Assembly: GCF_010501015.1 (NCBI RefSeq)
Contig: NZ_QVML01000015.1
Coordinates: 54,384-118,383, forward strand
From: Bacteroides sp. 214
GTDB taxonomy: Bacteria > Bacteroidota > Bacteroidia > Bacteroidales > Bacteroidaceae
Direction: 5' to 3'
Length of the DNA stretch: 64,000 nucleotides
Of the stretch, positions 52,296 through 59,038 are shown piece by piece (the stretch's first letter is position 1; every line of letters begins with the position of its first letter). The position numbers and the translations under genes were made by a program. The notes under the pieces are model-generated. The model was not told where the DNA came from and did not search any database. It saw nothing but the letters and a program-made list of their open reading frames with translations.

Positions 52296-54038
52296 TTAAC
52301 ATTCCAACAACATCTGATTTACCGAACCGCCCGGAGGAGTCATCGGCAATACATTTCCTTCTTCTACTACACACGCTTCAAGAATAAACGCTCCTTCGGT
52401 GGCCAGCATTTCCTTAATAGCATCTTGCAATTCTTCACGATCAACAACCCTGCGCGACGGTATATTGTACGCCTCTGCTATCTTCATATAATCGGGGTTT
52501 ACCATCGGTGTAAAAGAGTAACGTCTATTAAAGAACATGGCTTGCCATTGGCGCACATTACCCAAAAAGTTGTTATTTAACAAAACAATCTTCACCGGCG
52601 CTTGTTGCTCCATAACTGTGCCCAATTCTTGTATATTCATCTGCAAACCACCATCACCCATGAAGGCACAAACCGTGCGATGAGGTGCACCAAACGTAGC
52701 ACCAACCGCTGCCGGAAGCGAAAAGCCCATTGTTCCCAACCCACCAGAGGTTACAATGCTGCGTTTTTGCGTAAATTTGAAATAGCGGGCAGCCATCATC
52801 TGGTTCTGGCCTACGTCCGTAACAAGTATTGCTTCATTGGCAGTAGCTTCGCTCACAGCGTTTACTACTTCGCCCATGTTCAGAGGACCTTCCTGTGGGC
52901 ATACCTCCTTGCTGATAACCTGATTGTATTCCTGTTCGGCATACGGGGCAAAACTTTCAATCCACTCGGAATGCTTATTAACGTTGATAGCAGCGGTTAA
53001 TCGTTGCAATGTTTTTCTGCAATTACCCAGTAACGGTATATCTACCTTTACATTCTTATTAAATTCGGATGGGTCGATATCCAAATGAATAATGGTTGCC
53101 TGTTTGGCATACGTATCTAATTTGCCGGTTACCCGGTCGTCGAAACGCATACCTATCGCAATCAACACGTCGCACTCGTTGGTCTTGATGTTGGGCGCCA
53201 GATTTCCGTGCATACCCAACATTCCTTTATTCAATGGATGTGCAGAAGGAATTGCAGAAAGTCCCAACAGGGTACATCCACAAGGAATATCCGCTTTCTC
53301 TAAGAAAGCAGCCAATGCTTGTTGTGCATCACCAAGCTCCACACCCTGCCCTACTAAGGCTAAAGGCTTTTTAGCATTGTTGATTGTTTTAATAGCAGCC
53401 TGCAGTTGCGCCTCGTCTACATCCGGATCGGGGTCGTAACTACGGATAAAATCGACTTTCATCGGTTCGTATTCGGTCATGCCTACTTGTGCGTCTTTAG
53501 CAAAATCGAGTACAACCGGACCCGGTCTACCACTTTTCGCAATATAGAAAGCACGCGAAACAGCCCATGCCACATCTTCGGCACGTTGTATCTGGTAGCT
53601 CCATTTGGAGATAGGCTGTGTTACACCTACAAGATCCACTTCTTGAAAAGCATCTGTACCCAAAAAAGGAGTTGCCACTTGTCCGGCAATAACTACAATC
53701 GGTGTACTGTCAATCATAGCATCGGCTATACCTGTTATGGTATTGGTAGCACCCGGCCCACTGGTAACCAAGCACACACCCACCTCGCCCGAAACACGTG
53801 CAAAACCTTGCGCAGCATGTGTGGCACCTTGTTCATGGCGAACAAGAATATGTTTAAAGGTATCCCGGTAGTCGTACAACGCATCAAACGCTGGCATAAT
53901 TGTTCCACCCGGATAGCCGAATATTTGTTTTACATTGTGGTGCTTCAAGGAGCGCATCAACGCTTCGGCACCTGTGAGCCTCTCCCCTGCCCTCTCCGAA
54001 AGAGAGGGAGAAGAGTTTGATTTATCTTGAACTTCCAT
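52296..54038 (-). CDS. ilvB: Acetolactate synthase large (catalytic) subunit
   Basis: A 580-residue thiamine-diphosphate enzyme making acetolactate or acetohydroxybutyrate. The core starts LTGAEALMRSLKHHNVKQIFGYPGGTIMPAFDALYD, with the catalytic Glu in HEQGATHAAQGFARVSG and the ThDP/Mg motif MGDGGLQMNIQELGTVMEQQAPVKIVLLNNNFLGNVRQ. Odd: between the initiator region MEVQDKSN and the core is SSPSLSERAGER, encoded by a palindromic element (53981-54014) that also occurs, inverted, at the end of ilvD. Residues 9-20 are therefore probably not ancestral. It lies 42 bases downstream of ilvD. Confidence 0.95.
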   Translation of the reverse strand: MEVQDKSNSSPSLSERAGERLTGAEALMRSLKHHNVKQIFGYPGGTIMPAFDALYDYRDTFKHILVRHEQGATHAAQGFARVSGEVGVCLVTSGPGATNTITGIADAMIDSTPIVVIAGQVATPFLGTDAFQEVDLVGVTQPISKWSYQIQRAEDVAWAVSRAFYIAKSGRPGPVVLDFAKDAQVGMTEYEPMKVDFIRSYDPDPDVDEAQLQAAIKTINNAKKPLALVGQGVELGDAQQALAAFLEKADIPCGCTLLGLSAIPSAHPLNKGMLGMHGNLAPNIKTNECDVLIAIGMRFDDRVTGKLDTYAKQATIIHLDIDPSEFNKNVKVDIPLLGNCRKTLQRLTAAINVNKHSEWIESFAPYAEQEYNQVISKEVCPQEGPLNMGEVVNAVSEATANEAILVTDVGQNQMMAARYFKFTQKRSIVTSGGLGTMGFSLPAAVGATFGAPHRTVCAFMGDGGLQMNIQELGTVMEQQAPVKIVLLNNNFLGNVRQWQAMFFNRRYSFTPMVNPDYMKIAEAYNIPSRRVVDREELQDAIKEMLATEGAFILEACVVEEGNVLPMTPPGGSVNQMLLEC

Positions 54039-54122
54039 ATTTATTTTTCTTTTATTCTAACTTTAATATTCCCGTGGGGGTTACTTTCCTTCTCCCCCTC
54101 TTTCGGAGGGGGTTGGGGGGAG
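53976..54122. repeat. Inverted pair of palindromic elements inside ilvB start and ilvD end
   Basis: The element around CCCTCTCTTTCGGAGAGGG (minus strand, 53985-54012) encodes SPSLSERAGE in IlvB. A second copy in opposite orientation around CCCTCTTTCGGAGGGGG (plus strand, 54096-54115) encodes [12 protein letters not shown] in IlvD. Both carry the CTCTTTCGGAG core and GGGG-rich arms and keep the host frame open. Confidence 0.75.
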
Positions 54123-55916
54123 GCATCTAACTGCTCCTTTATCTGCCGAACTTACCATACTGGCGTATGCCTTGAGGCTTTTGGGAACGTAACGTTCGCG
54201 GGTTACGGGTGTCATGGGACGAGCTGCAAGTTCTGCATCCGATAGTTGTACCCGAATAATTCTCTCCGGTATATTTATCTCGATGATGTCGCCATCCTGT
54301 ATCTTTCCTATGTTTCCTCCGGCAGCAGCCTCAGGCGAAATATGTCCGATACTCAACCCCGAAGTCCCTCCACTAAAACGTCCATCGGTTATTAAGGCAC
54401 ATGCCTTGCCTAAGTGGCGCGATTTTATGTAAGAAGTGGGATATAGCATCTCTTGCATGCCCGGCCCGCCTTTGGGCCCTTCGTGAGTGATGACAACAAC
54501 ATCGCCACTGACGACTCGTCCGCGCAGGATGCCATTGCAAGCTGCTTCCTGCGAATCGAATACTTTGGCAGGACCTGTAAACTTCCAAATGCTTTCGTCT
54601 ACACCGGCAGTCTTTACTACGCAACCATCTTGTGCAATGTTTCCTTTCAATACAGCTAACCCGCCATCTTTGGAATAGGCATGTTCTATATCGCGAATAC
54701 ACCCTTCGGCACGGTCGCTGTCCAATGTATTATAATAGGTATCTTGCGAGCCCAACACAAGATTAAACGTTCCGGCAGCAGCACTTTTATATTTTCGTAT
54801 TGCTTCTGGTGCAACATTCGGGCTTGTTATATCGTTTTTATCAATGGCTTCGGCAAGCGTCATATTATCTACACGCAACACAGAGGTATCCAACAAACCA
54901 CCTTTTGCCAGTTCAGCAAGTATGGCGATTATTCCTCCTGCGCGGTTTACATCTTGTATGTGGTATTTTTGCGTATTGGGTGCTACTTTACACAAGCAGG
55001 GGGTCTTGCGCGAAAGTGCGTCAATATCATCCATCGTAAATTCCACCTCTGCCTCTTGTGCTATGGCAAGCAGGTGCAATACTGTATTGGTAGAACCACC
55101 CATAGCTATATCCAATGTCATGGAATTTAGAAAAGCGGCACGTGTGGCAATGCTTCTTGGCAATACACTTTCGTCGCCATCGCGATAGTATTTGTAGGCA
55201 TTTTCAACGATAAGTTTCGCGGCATCTTTGAACAGTTGCGTGCGATTGGCGTGCGTAGCAACAATAGTACCGTTGCCGGGAAGTGCCAAACCGATGGCTT
55301 CGTTCAGGCAATTCATGGAGTTAGCAGTAAACATACCCGAACAGCTTCCGCAAGAGGGACAAGCACTAGCCTCGATAGCTGCTACCTCAGCGTCGCTCAC
55401 GCTTTCATCCGCCGATTTTATCATGGCATCAATCAAATCGAGATGCTGTCCGTTGAGTTCTCCGGCTTCCATAGGTCCACCCGACACAAACACAGCTGGA
55501 ATATTCAAGCGCATGGCAGCCATAAGCATACCCGGCGTAATTTTATCGCAGTTGCTAATGCACACCATAGCATCGGCTTTATGCGCATTAACCATATATT
55601 CTACACTGTCGGCAATAATATCGCGCGAGGGCAGGGAGTACAACATTCCATCGTGTCCCATGGCTATTCCATCATCAATGGCGATGGTATTAAATTCGGC
55701 AGCGAAGCAGCCCAGTTTCTCTATCTCCGCCTTCACCTGCTGACCGATGTGGTGTAAATGCACATGCCCCGGCACAAACTGTGTAAACGAGTTCACAATA
55801 GCAATAATAGGTTTCCCCAGTTGTTCTTTGGTCATACCGTTGGCTGTCCACAACGCGCGTGCCCCTGCCATTCTACGCCCTTGGGTACTAAACGAACTTC
55901 TTAACTGCTTTTTCAT
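54081..55916 (-). CDS. ilvD: Dihydroxy-acid dehydratase
   Basis: Third enzyme of branched-chain amino-acid synthesis, an Fe-S dehydratase. The 611-residue protein has the cluster cysteines in [16 protein letters not shown] and [41 protein letters not shown] [18 protein letters not shown], and the C-terminal [25 protein letters not shown]. The normal C-terminus (about SADKGAVR) is followed by [14 protein letters not shown], encoded by a palindromic element. It is the first structural gene behind the attenuator; its ATG is 27 bases after the terminator T-run. Confidence 0.96.
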   Translation of the reverse strand: MKKQLRSSFSTQGRRMAGARALWTANGMTKEQLGKPIIAIVNSFTQFVPGHVHLHHIGQQVKAEIEKLGCFAAEFNTIAIDDGIAMGHDGMLYSLPSRDIIADSVEYMVNAHKADAMVCISNCDKITPGMLMAAMRLNIPAVFVSGGPMEAGELNGQHLDLIDAMIKSADESVSDAEVAAIEASACPSCGSCSGMFTANSMNCLNEAIGLALPGNGTIVATHANRTQLFKDAAKLIVENAYKYYRDGDESVLPRSIATRAAFLNSMTLDIAMGGSTNTVLHLLAIAQEAEVEFTMDDIDALSRKTPCLCKVAPNTQKYHIQDVNRAGGIIAILAELAKGGLLDTSVLRVDNMTLAEAIDKNDITSPNVAPEAIRKYKSAAAGTFNLVLGSQDTYYNTLDSDRAEGCIRDIEHAYSKDGGLAVLKGNIAQDGCVVKTAGVDESIWKFTGPAKVFDSQEAACNGILRGRVVSGDVVVITHEGPKGGPGMQEMLYPTSYIKSRHLGKACALITDGRFSGGTSGLSIGHISPEAAAGGNIGKIQDGDIIEINIPERIIRVQLSDAELAARPMTPVTRERYVPKSLKAYASMVSSADKGAVRCLPPTPSERGGEGK

Positions 55917-55942
55917 GTTAGCGAATCTTACTATCTATTAAC

Positions 55943-55975
55943 TAAAAAAGCCCTCCTCACACTGTGAGAAAGGCT
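55943..55975 (-). terminator. ilv attenuator terminator (3:4 stem)
   Basis: On the minus-strand RNA, AGCCUUUCUCACA (from 55975) pairs with UGUGAGGAGGGCU (to 55949) with two G-U pairs, followed by six U. It lies between the leader peptide gene and ilvD. Confidence 0.88.
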
Positions 55976-56013
55976 TCTGCTATATCATAATACATTATAA
56001 ACAAATACACATA

Positions 56014-56070
56014 ACCTTTCTCACGCTCTTGATGTGACCACCACGAGGTTAATAATAATTAGAGAGAGGT
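56014..56070 (-). promoter_or_regulatory. ilv attenuator regions 1 and 2 (antiterminator control)
   Basis: Region 2 (GTGAGAAAGG, 56024-56015 on the minus strand) is the exact complement of region 3 (CCTTTCTCAC, 55973-55964), which is the 5' arm of the terminator. Region 1 (ACCTCTCTC, 56070-56062, inside the leader gene) pairs with GAGAAAGGT of region 2 with one mismatch. The leader stop codon TGA lies within region 2. Confidence 0.85.
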
Positions 56071-56089
56071 TTAACAATGTACTATTCAT
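56021..56089 (-). CDS. ilvL: ilv operon leader peptide
   Basis: A 22-codon reading frame between the ilv promoter and the attenuator terminator. It begins MNSTLLNLS and continues LIIINLVVV before ending TSRA. Of 22 codons, 5 are Leu, 3 Ile and 3 Val, with ATT ATT ATT and GTG GTG GTC runs, exactly the products of the operon. Function: ribosome stalling at these codons when charged tRNAs are scarce keeps region 2 free for the antiterminator. No strong Shine-Dalgarno is visible, as is common in this phylum. Too short for ordinary gene calling; the support is composition plus the matching RNA stems. Confidence 0.88.
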   Translation of the reverse strand: MNSTLLNLSLIIINLVVVTSRA

Positions 56090-56116
56090 AATTGCTTTTT
56101 CTTTTCATTTGCGCTA

Positions 56117-56147
56117 CAAAGGTAAAGGCTTTTTTATAAAACACAAA
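56117..56147 (-). promoter_or_regulatory. ilv operon promoter
   Basis: On the minus strand TTTG (56147-56144), exactly 19 bases, then TACCTTTG (56124-56117): a full match to the Bacteroidota housekeeping consensus. It lies 28 bases upstream of the leader peptide ATG. Confidence 0.85.
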
Positions 56148-56306
56148 CAAAATGAATAATAAAAAGCAATTAAAATGATTTTTCGTAAGATAACAGGGGA
56201 TTTAAGTAGGTTTTTATCACTTAACAGAGAAATTTCTCGCCCACCTCAAAGCAAGGACACGCTTTCAGTCACTCTTGCAGTTCAATAGTACGTCTACCCT
56301 GCCATC

Positions 56307-56453
56307 AGACATCAATTGCCGGTTGCTTTAGCTGCCGGGTTTGTGAATCATCTCCTTTTCTTGGCTTTAGCCAAACCTTGTCCTTCTTTTGGCTAAAGCC
56401 TTGTTTGTATTTGCCTCCTCTCCGTCGGTTAAAACCGACGGCAATTGATGTCT
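56307..56453. repeat. Inverted-repeat element with internal hairpins
   Basis: AGACATCAATTGCCG (56307-56321) and its complement CGGCAATTGATGTCT (56439-56453) bound 147 bases with internal palindromes: TTGGCTTTAGCCAA (about 56364), a repeated TTTGGCTAAAGCC, and CCGTCGGTTAAAACCGACGG (56422-56441). It looks like a small non-autonomous palindromic element. Reading frames across it are not credible as genes. Confidence 0.65.
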
Positions 56454-56491
56454 TTTCGCTCCTTCTCTTCCTTCCATTGATAGTATCATAA

Positions 56492-56718
56492 AGCGCTGAA
56501 GGCGCGCCATACTTAGCCCAGCGGTCAGCGAGCAAAGCGAGTGCAGCCCTAGGGTTGGAATCGACAACATGAATTTAAGCTCTGTAAGAGCGGCACACTA
56601 TTGTCTTTTCTTTGTGTCACTCTTTCAGAGTTCCATGCCGATAGTGGATTACCTAAACCCAGGGTTGCGGTCGCTTTGCTCCCTGACCCCGGGCTAAATA
56701 CAACGTACCTTCAGCGCT
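56492..56718. repeat. Inverted pair of REP-like repeats (R6/R7)
   Basis: R6 (forward, 56492-56598): AGCGCTGAAGGCGCG, TTAGCCCAGCGGTCAG ... AGCCCTAGGG, GCTCTGTAAGAGCGGCACA. R7 (inverted, 56614-56718): GTGTCACTCTTTCAGAG, CCCAGGGTTGCGG ... TGACCCCGGGCTAA, CTTCAGCGCT. More diverged than R1-R3. The pair ends 1 base before the stop of the DUF4248 gene. Confidence 0.8.
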
Positions 56719-56719
56719 A

Positions 56720-56956
56720 TCACGGCTCCCCAAAATGATCCACAATCTTCTTTACTTGCGCCTTGGTATAAATGCGCGTGTATTTATTCATGCTATTCAA
56801 ACCTAAATCGTTTTCGTAAAGCCGAGACAGCTTCATCCAGCTATTGAACATTCTAATGGCTGTACTATAAGCATAGCCGGGAAAATACAGTCGTACTAAA
56901 TCTGCTTTGACATAACTGCGGAGTTCGAAGGGTTGTTCTATATAATTTTCATTCAT
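56720..56956 (-). CDS. DUF4248 family protein (copy 1)
   Basis: A 78-residue protein: QPFELRSYVKADLVRLYFPGYAYSTAIRMFNSWMKLSRLYENDL ... TRIYTKAQVKKIVDHFGEP. It is clearly related to the protein encoded at 58802-59038 (shared SYxKxxLVxLYxPGY, TRIYTxxQVxxIVxHxGEP), and matches DUF4248, a small Bacteroidales family probably with a helix-turn-helix-like fold, usually found near HU-like and smalltalk genes. No activity is known. The gene stands alone at the downstream edge of the replication island. Confidence 0.82.
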   Translation of the reverse strand: MNENYIEQPFELRSYVKADLVRLYFPGYAYSTAIRMFNSWMKLSRLYENDLGLNSMNKYTRIYTKAQVKKIVDHFGEP

Positions 56957-57030
56957 GATTTATTTAGTTTTTGACGAACCGACTTGTGAGGTAAGTTCGT
57001 TGTTTGTAATTTTGATGATAGTGATAGTAA

Positions 57031-57064
57031 GCAGCTACCACCAATGGTGGGATGGTAGCTGCTT
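57031..57064. other. Hairpin between DUF4248 copy 1 and the lipoprotein gene
   Basis: AGCAGCTACCA and TGGTAGCTGCT form a perfect 11-base stem, with CCACC/GGTGG as a competing inner stem. There is no T-run on either side, so terminator function is doubtful. Confidence 0.5.
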
Positions 57065-57091
57065 GGGTGATTTAATTGCTTTAATGATTAA

Positions 57092-57706
57092 CTACTGCAA
57101 AGCACTCATGTCAGAAATGCTAGATTCGAGATATATCATATAAATATGTTCCACAGAACCAGAAAGAAAAAACAGATTATGTTTGGAAAATAAGTAAATA
57201 AGATAATTCTTGTTGGTGTCTTTTCCAAAAGCGGGATAAGGTTCATGACCGACTAGGGGAAACATCTCTTCTGCATTCCAGAGAACATATAGTCCATCGT
57301 CATAAATGCCTTTTTTAATGTAGTTGTCAAATAGTCCACGAATACCATCCTCGCGATATGTTTTATCTATTAATGAGTCGGCCTTAATTCTGTATTGAGA
57401 ATACTTCTCATAGAAAGACGTAGATACACGTATTGAGGTTCCTTCTCTCAAACATTTCAGAACAAAGTCTTCTGCATTTTTAACCTGACAGTTTTCCGCT
57501 AATTCTCTCACCAAAGTTTCAGAATAGAGTGCTAATAGAATTATTTCGGAGTTCTCAGTATGAATCAAAGGGCATATATACGCATCTGATTCTACAGCCT
57601 CTTTTAAGTAGTCGTTACTACTGCATGAGGCAAGAATGAGAATGACTATATTGATAAAAATCAATATACAGCTATTGTTTTTTAAACTATTCATTTCGTA
57701 TTCCAT
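57092..57706 (-). CDS. Lipoprotein of unknown function in the replication island
   Basis: A 204-residue predicted lipoprotein: NSCILIFINIVILILASCSSNDYL gives signal and lipobox Cys. Start could be the first ATG (MEYEMNSLKN) or one four codons later. The mature part is acidic and helical at first (SEIILLALYSETLVRELAENCQVKNAEDFVLKCLREG), then mixed, with YVLWNAEEMFPLVGHEPYPAFGKD. I recognise no family. A/T-rich codon use differs from the GC-rich primase-helicase gene nearby, so it may have another origin. No partner gene overlaps it. Confidence 0.6.
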   Translation of the reverse strand: MEYEMNSLKNNSCILIFINIVILILASCSSNDYLKEAVESDAYICPLIHTENSEIILLALYSETLVRELAENCQVKNAEDFVLKCLREGTSIRVSTSFYEKYSQYRIKADSLIDKTYREDGIRGLFDNYIKKGIYDDGLYVLWNAEEMFPLVGHEPYPAFGKDTNKNYLIYLFSKHNLFFLSGSVEHIYMIYLESSISDMSALQ

Positions 57707-57843
57707 ATTAGTTACTCCATGTAACCTTCACAAGCAAATTTAAGCAATTATATGCAATTCCTATTATGTTGTTCATCAAATTTCTCCCCCTCAACTCAAA
57801 GTTTTTATTCTAACTATTGTGTGGTGATAAGAGCATACAAGAA

Positions 57844-57863
57844 GGGGCCCCTTTTCGGAGCCC
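57844..57863 (-). terminator. Hairpin after the smalltalk gene
   Basis: On the minus strand GGGCTCC pairs with GGGGCCC (one G-U) around GAAAA, 13 bases past the smalltalk stop, followed by TTCTTG. Confidence 0.6.
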
Positions 57864-57876
57864 TTTCATCTGCTGA

Positions 57877-57978
57877 TTACAGTAACGTCATCGCATTCGC
57901 CCCCAGCGCACCTGCTATGGCACTGGCTACAGCGATAATTGCTTTGAGGATTATATCCCAAGTCTTTCTTCTACTCAT
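57877..57978 (-). CDS. Smalltalk family small membrane protein
   Basis: A 33-residue protein, too short for ordinary gene calling: MSRRKTWDIILKAII followed by AVASAIAGALGANAMTLL. It has a basic N-terminus, a conserved KTWD and one hydrophobic helix ending in GANAM, the pattern of the Bacteroidales 'smalltalk protein' family. A good ribosome-binding site (AAAGGAGATAATT) precedes the ATG. It lies 126 bases downstream of the HU-like gene, as in other genomes; there an N-acetylmuramoyl-L-alanine amidase usually follows, but none is found here. Function unknown. Confidence 0.82.
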   Translation of the reverse strand: MSRRKTWDIILKAIIAVASAIAGALGANAMTLL

Positions 57979-58104
57979 AATTATCTCCTTTCTTTAATTA
58001 TTGTACTGATAGTTTACGGAACTCCCGCCTGCCACCCGCTTGGGTACCGCTTGGGGTGGCAGTGCGAAGATTGTTCCTACGTTTTTTCCTTTTCGCCGTA
58101 TGGC

Positions 58105-58605
58105 TTATGTGGTTGGGTCTTCAAAATCGCCGCCGTCGCCACCATCGCCACCATCACCGTTGCTATTTTCGGACGTATCCTTTTCGCTTTTGATGTAGAA
58201 CTCCACATTGTTTGCTCCGCCACGTGTGGTGGCGATGCTATCGTTAACTAGGCGAAATGTGTTGTCTACCGAAAAGCGTACGTTTACGCGATGAATGTTT
58301 CGCACGGTGCAGTCTTTCTCCAGCTCTGTGCCTTGACAGTTGAAGGTGATGTGGAAAGTGCCCAAACCGGCTATTTTTACTTTGTCGCCCATGACGAGAA
58401 TCTTTCGCAGCGAACGAATGAAAGATTTCATTACATGGGTTACATCTTCGGCGCTCATACCGCCAACTAGTTCGGTTTCGGACGCCACATCGTCGATGGT
58501 GTAGAGGCGTGCGTGTCCCGGATCTCGTTTGAGGTAGTTTAATACCGGAGAGGTGGGATCACTAACAATTTTATTGCGCTTACAGCGCACTACAGGAATA
58601 CTCAT
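58105..58605 (-). CDS. HU-family DNA-binding protein with acidic glycine tail
   Basis: A 166-residue HU/IHF-like protein of the Bacteroidales long type. The N-terminal helices (YTIDDVASETELVGGMSAEDVTHVMKSFIRSLRKILVMGDKVKIAGLGTFHITF) carry the HU dimer fold, the arm region is VRNIHRVNVRFSVDNTFRLV, and the C-terminus is a low-complexity tail, SENSNGDGGDGGDGGDFEDP, from a GGD-coding 9-base repeat. The gene is preceded by a -7-like box (58691) and a leader hairpin, and followed by smalltalk. Members typically bind or bend DNA; this one may regulate or package the island. Confidence 0.88.
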   Translation of the reverse strand: MSIPVVRCKRNKIVSDPTSPVLNYLKRDPGHARLYTIDDVASETELVGGMSAEDVTHVMKSFIRSLRKILVMGDKVKIAGLGTFHITFNCQGTELEKDCTVRNIHRVNVRFSVDNTFRLVNDSIATTRGGANNVEFYIKSEKDTSENSNGDGGDGGDGGDFEDPTT

Positions 58606-58660
58606 AAATTTCTAAATTTTAGGGTTAGTTGTAACAATAAGGATATTAAAATCTCCGTCT

Positions 58661-58698
58661 GAGGGAGCGCGCTTCCCTCTTTCGTTGACACAAAGATA
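58661..58698 (-). promoter_or_regulatory. -7 box and leader hairpin upstream of the HU-like gene
   Basis: On the minus strand TATCTTTG (58698-58691) is followed after 11 bases by GAGGGA ... TCCCTC with a GCGC centre (58679-58661), then 55 bases to the ATG. The hairpin would be in the mRNA leader. Confidence 0.4.
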
Positions 58699-58801
58699 AG
58701 GCATCGAAAAGGGAGGCACTCCGAGTTAAGCAAACCTATTCTCGGAAGGAGAAAATAATTCAAAAAACACGTTATATTCCTGTTGTGGCTGTTGTTTTTA
58801 G

Positions 58802-59038
58802 TTAGGGTTCGCCCAAATGGGCTACAATAATCCGTACCTGTTCGAGGGTATAGATACGGGTTTGCAGCGTGGCTCCCGAAGCATAAAACGCTTCTCTGAA
58901 CTTTTGCGAAACCCCTATCCATGCGTTAAACTTTTTCAACGCCGTAGAGAGCGTGTAACCGGGCAGGTATAGCTTCACTAATTCATCCTTTGTGTAACTC
59001 TTGCACACAAACGGGCTGTCCATCTCTTTACCCTTCAT
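58802..59038 (-). CDS. DUF4248 family protein (copy 2)
   Basis: A 78-residue paralogue of the protein at 56720: KSYTKDELVKLYLPGYTLSTALKKFNAWIGVSQKFREAFYASGATLQTRIYTLEQVRIIVAHLGEP. Its start lies 11 bases inside the end of the primase-helicase gene, so the two are probably translated from one mRNA. DUF4248 proteins of this size recur beside replication and HU-like genes in Bacteroidales. A small DNA-binding accessory role is a guess. Confidence 0.85.
   Translation of the reverse strand: MKGKEMDSPFVCKSYTKDELVKLYLPGYTLSTALKKFNAWIGVSQKFREAFYASGATLQTRIYTLEQVRIIVAHLGEP

Noticed and set aside
53406..54020. 204-codon plus-strand frame opposite ilvB, and long frames opposite ilvD
   Set aside because: Antisense shadows of strongly conserved enzymes; no domain or codon-usage support.
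56305..56570. Two minus-strand reading frames of 67-76 codons
   Set aside because: They run over the inverted-repeat element and a REP; translation is basic low-complexity with no family resemblance.
57752..57997. 81-codon plus-strand frame
   Set aside because: Runs antisense to the smalltalk gene and its terminator; the minus-strand gene has a ribosome-binding site and a recognisable product.
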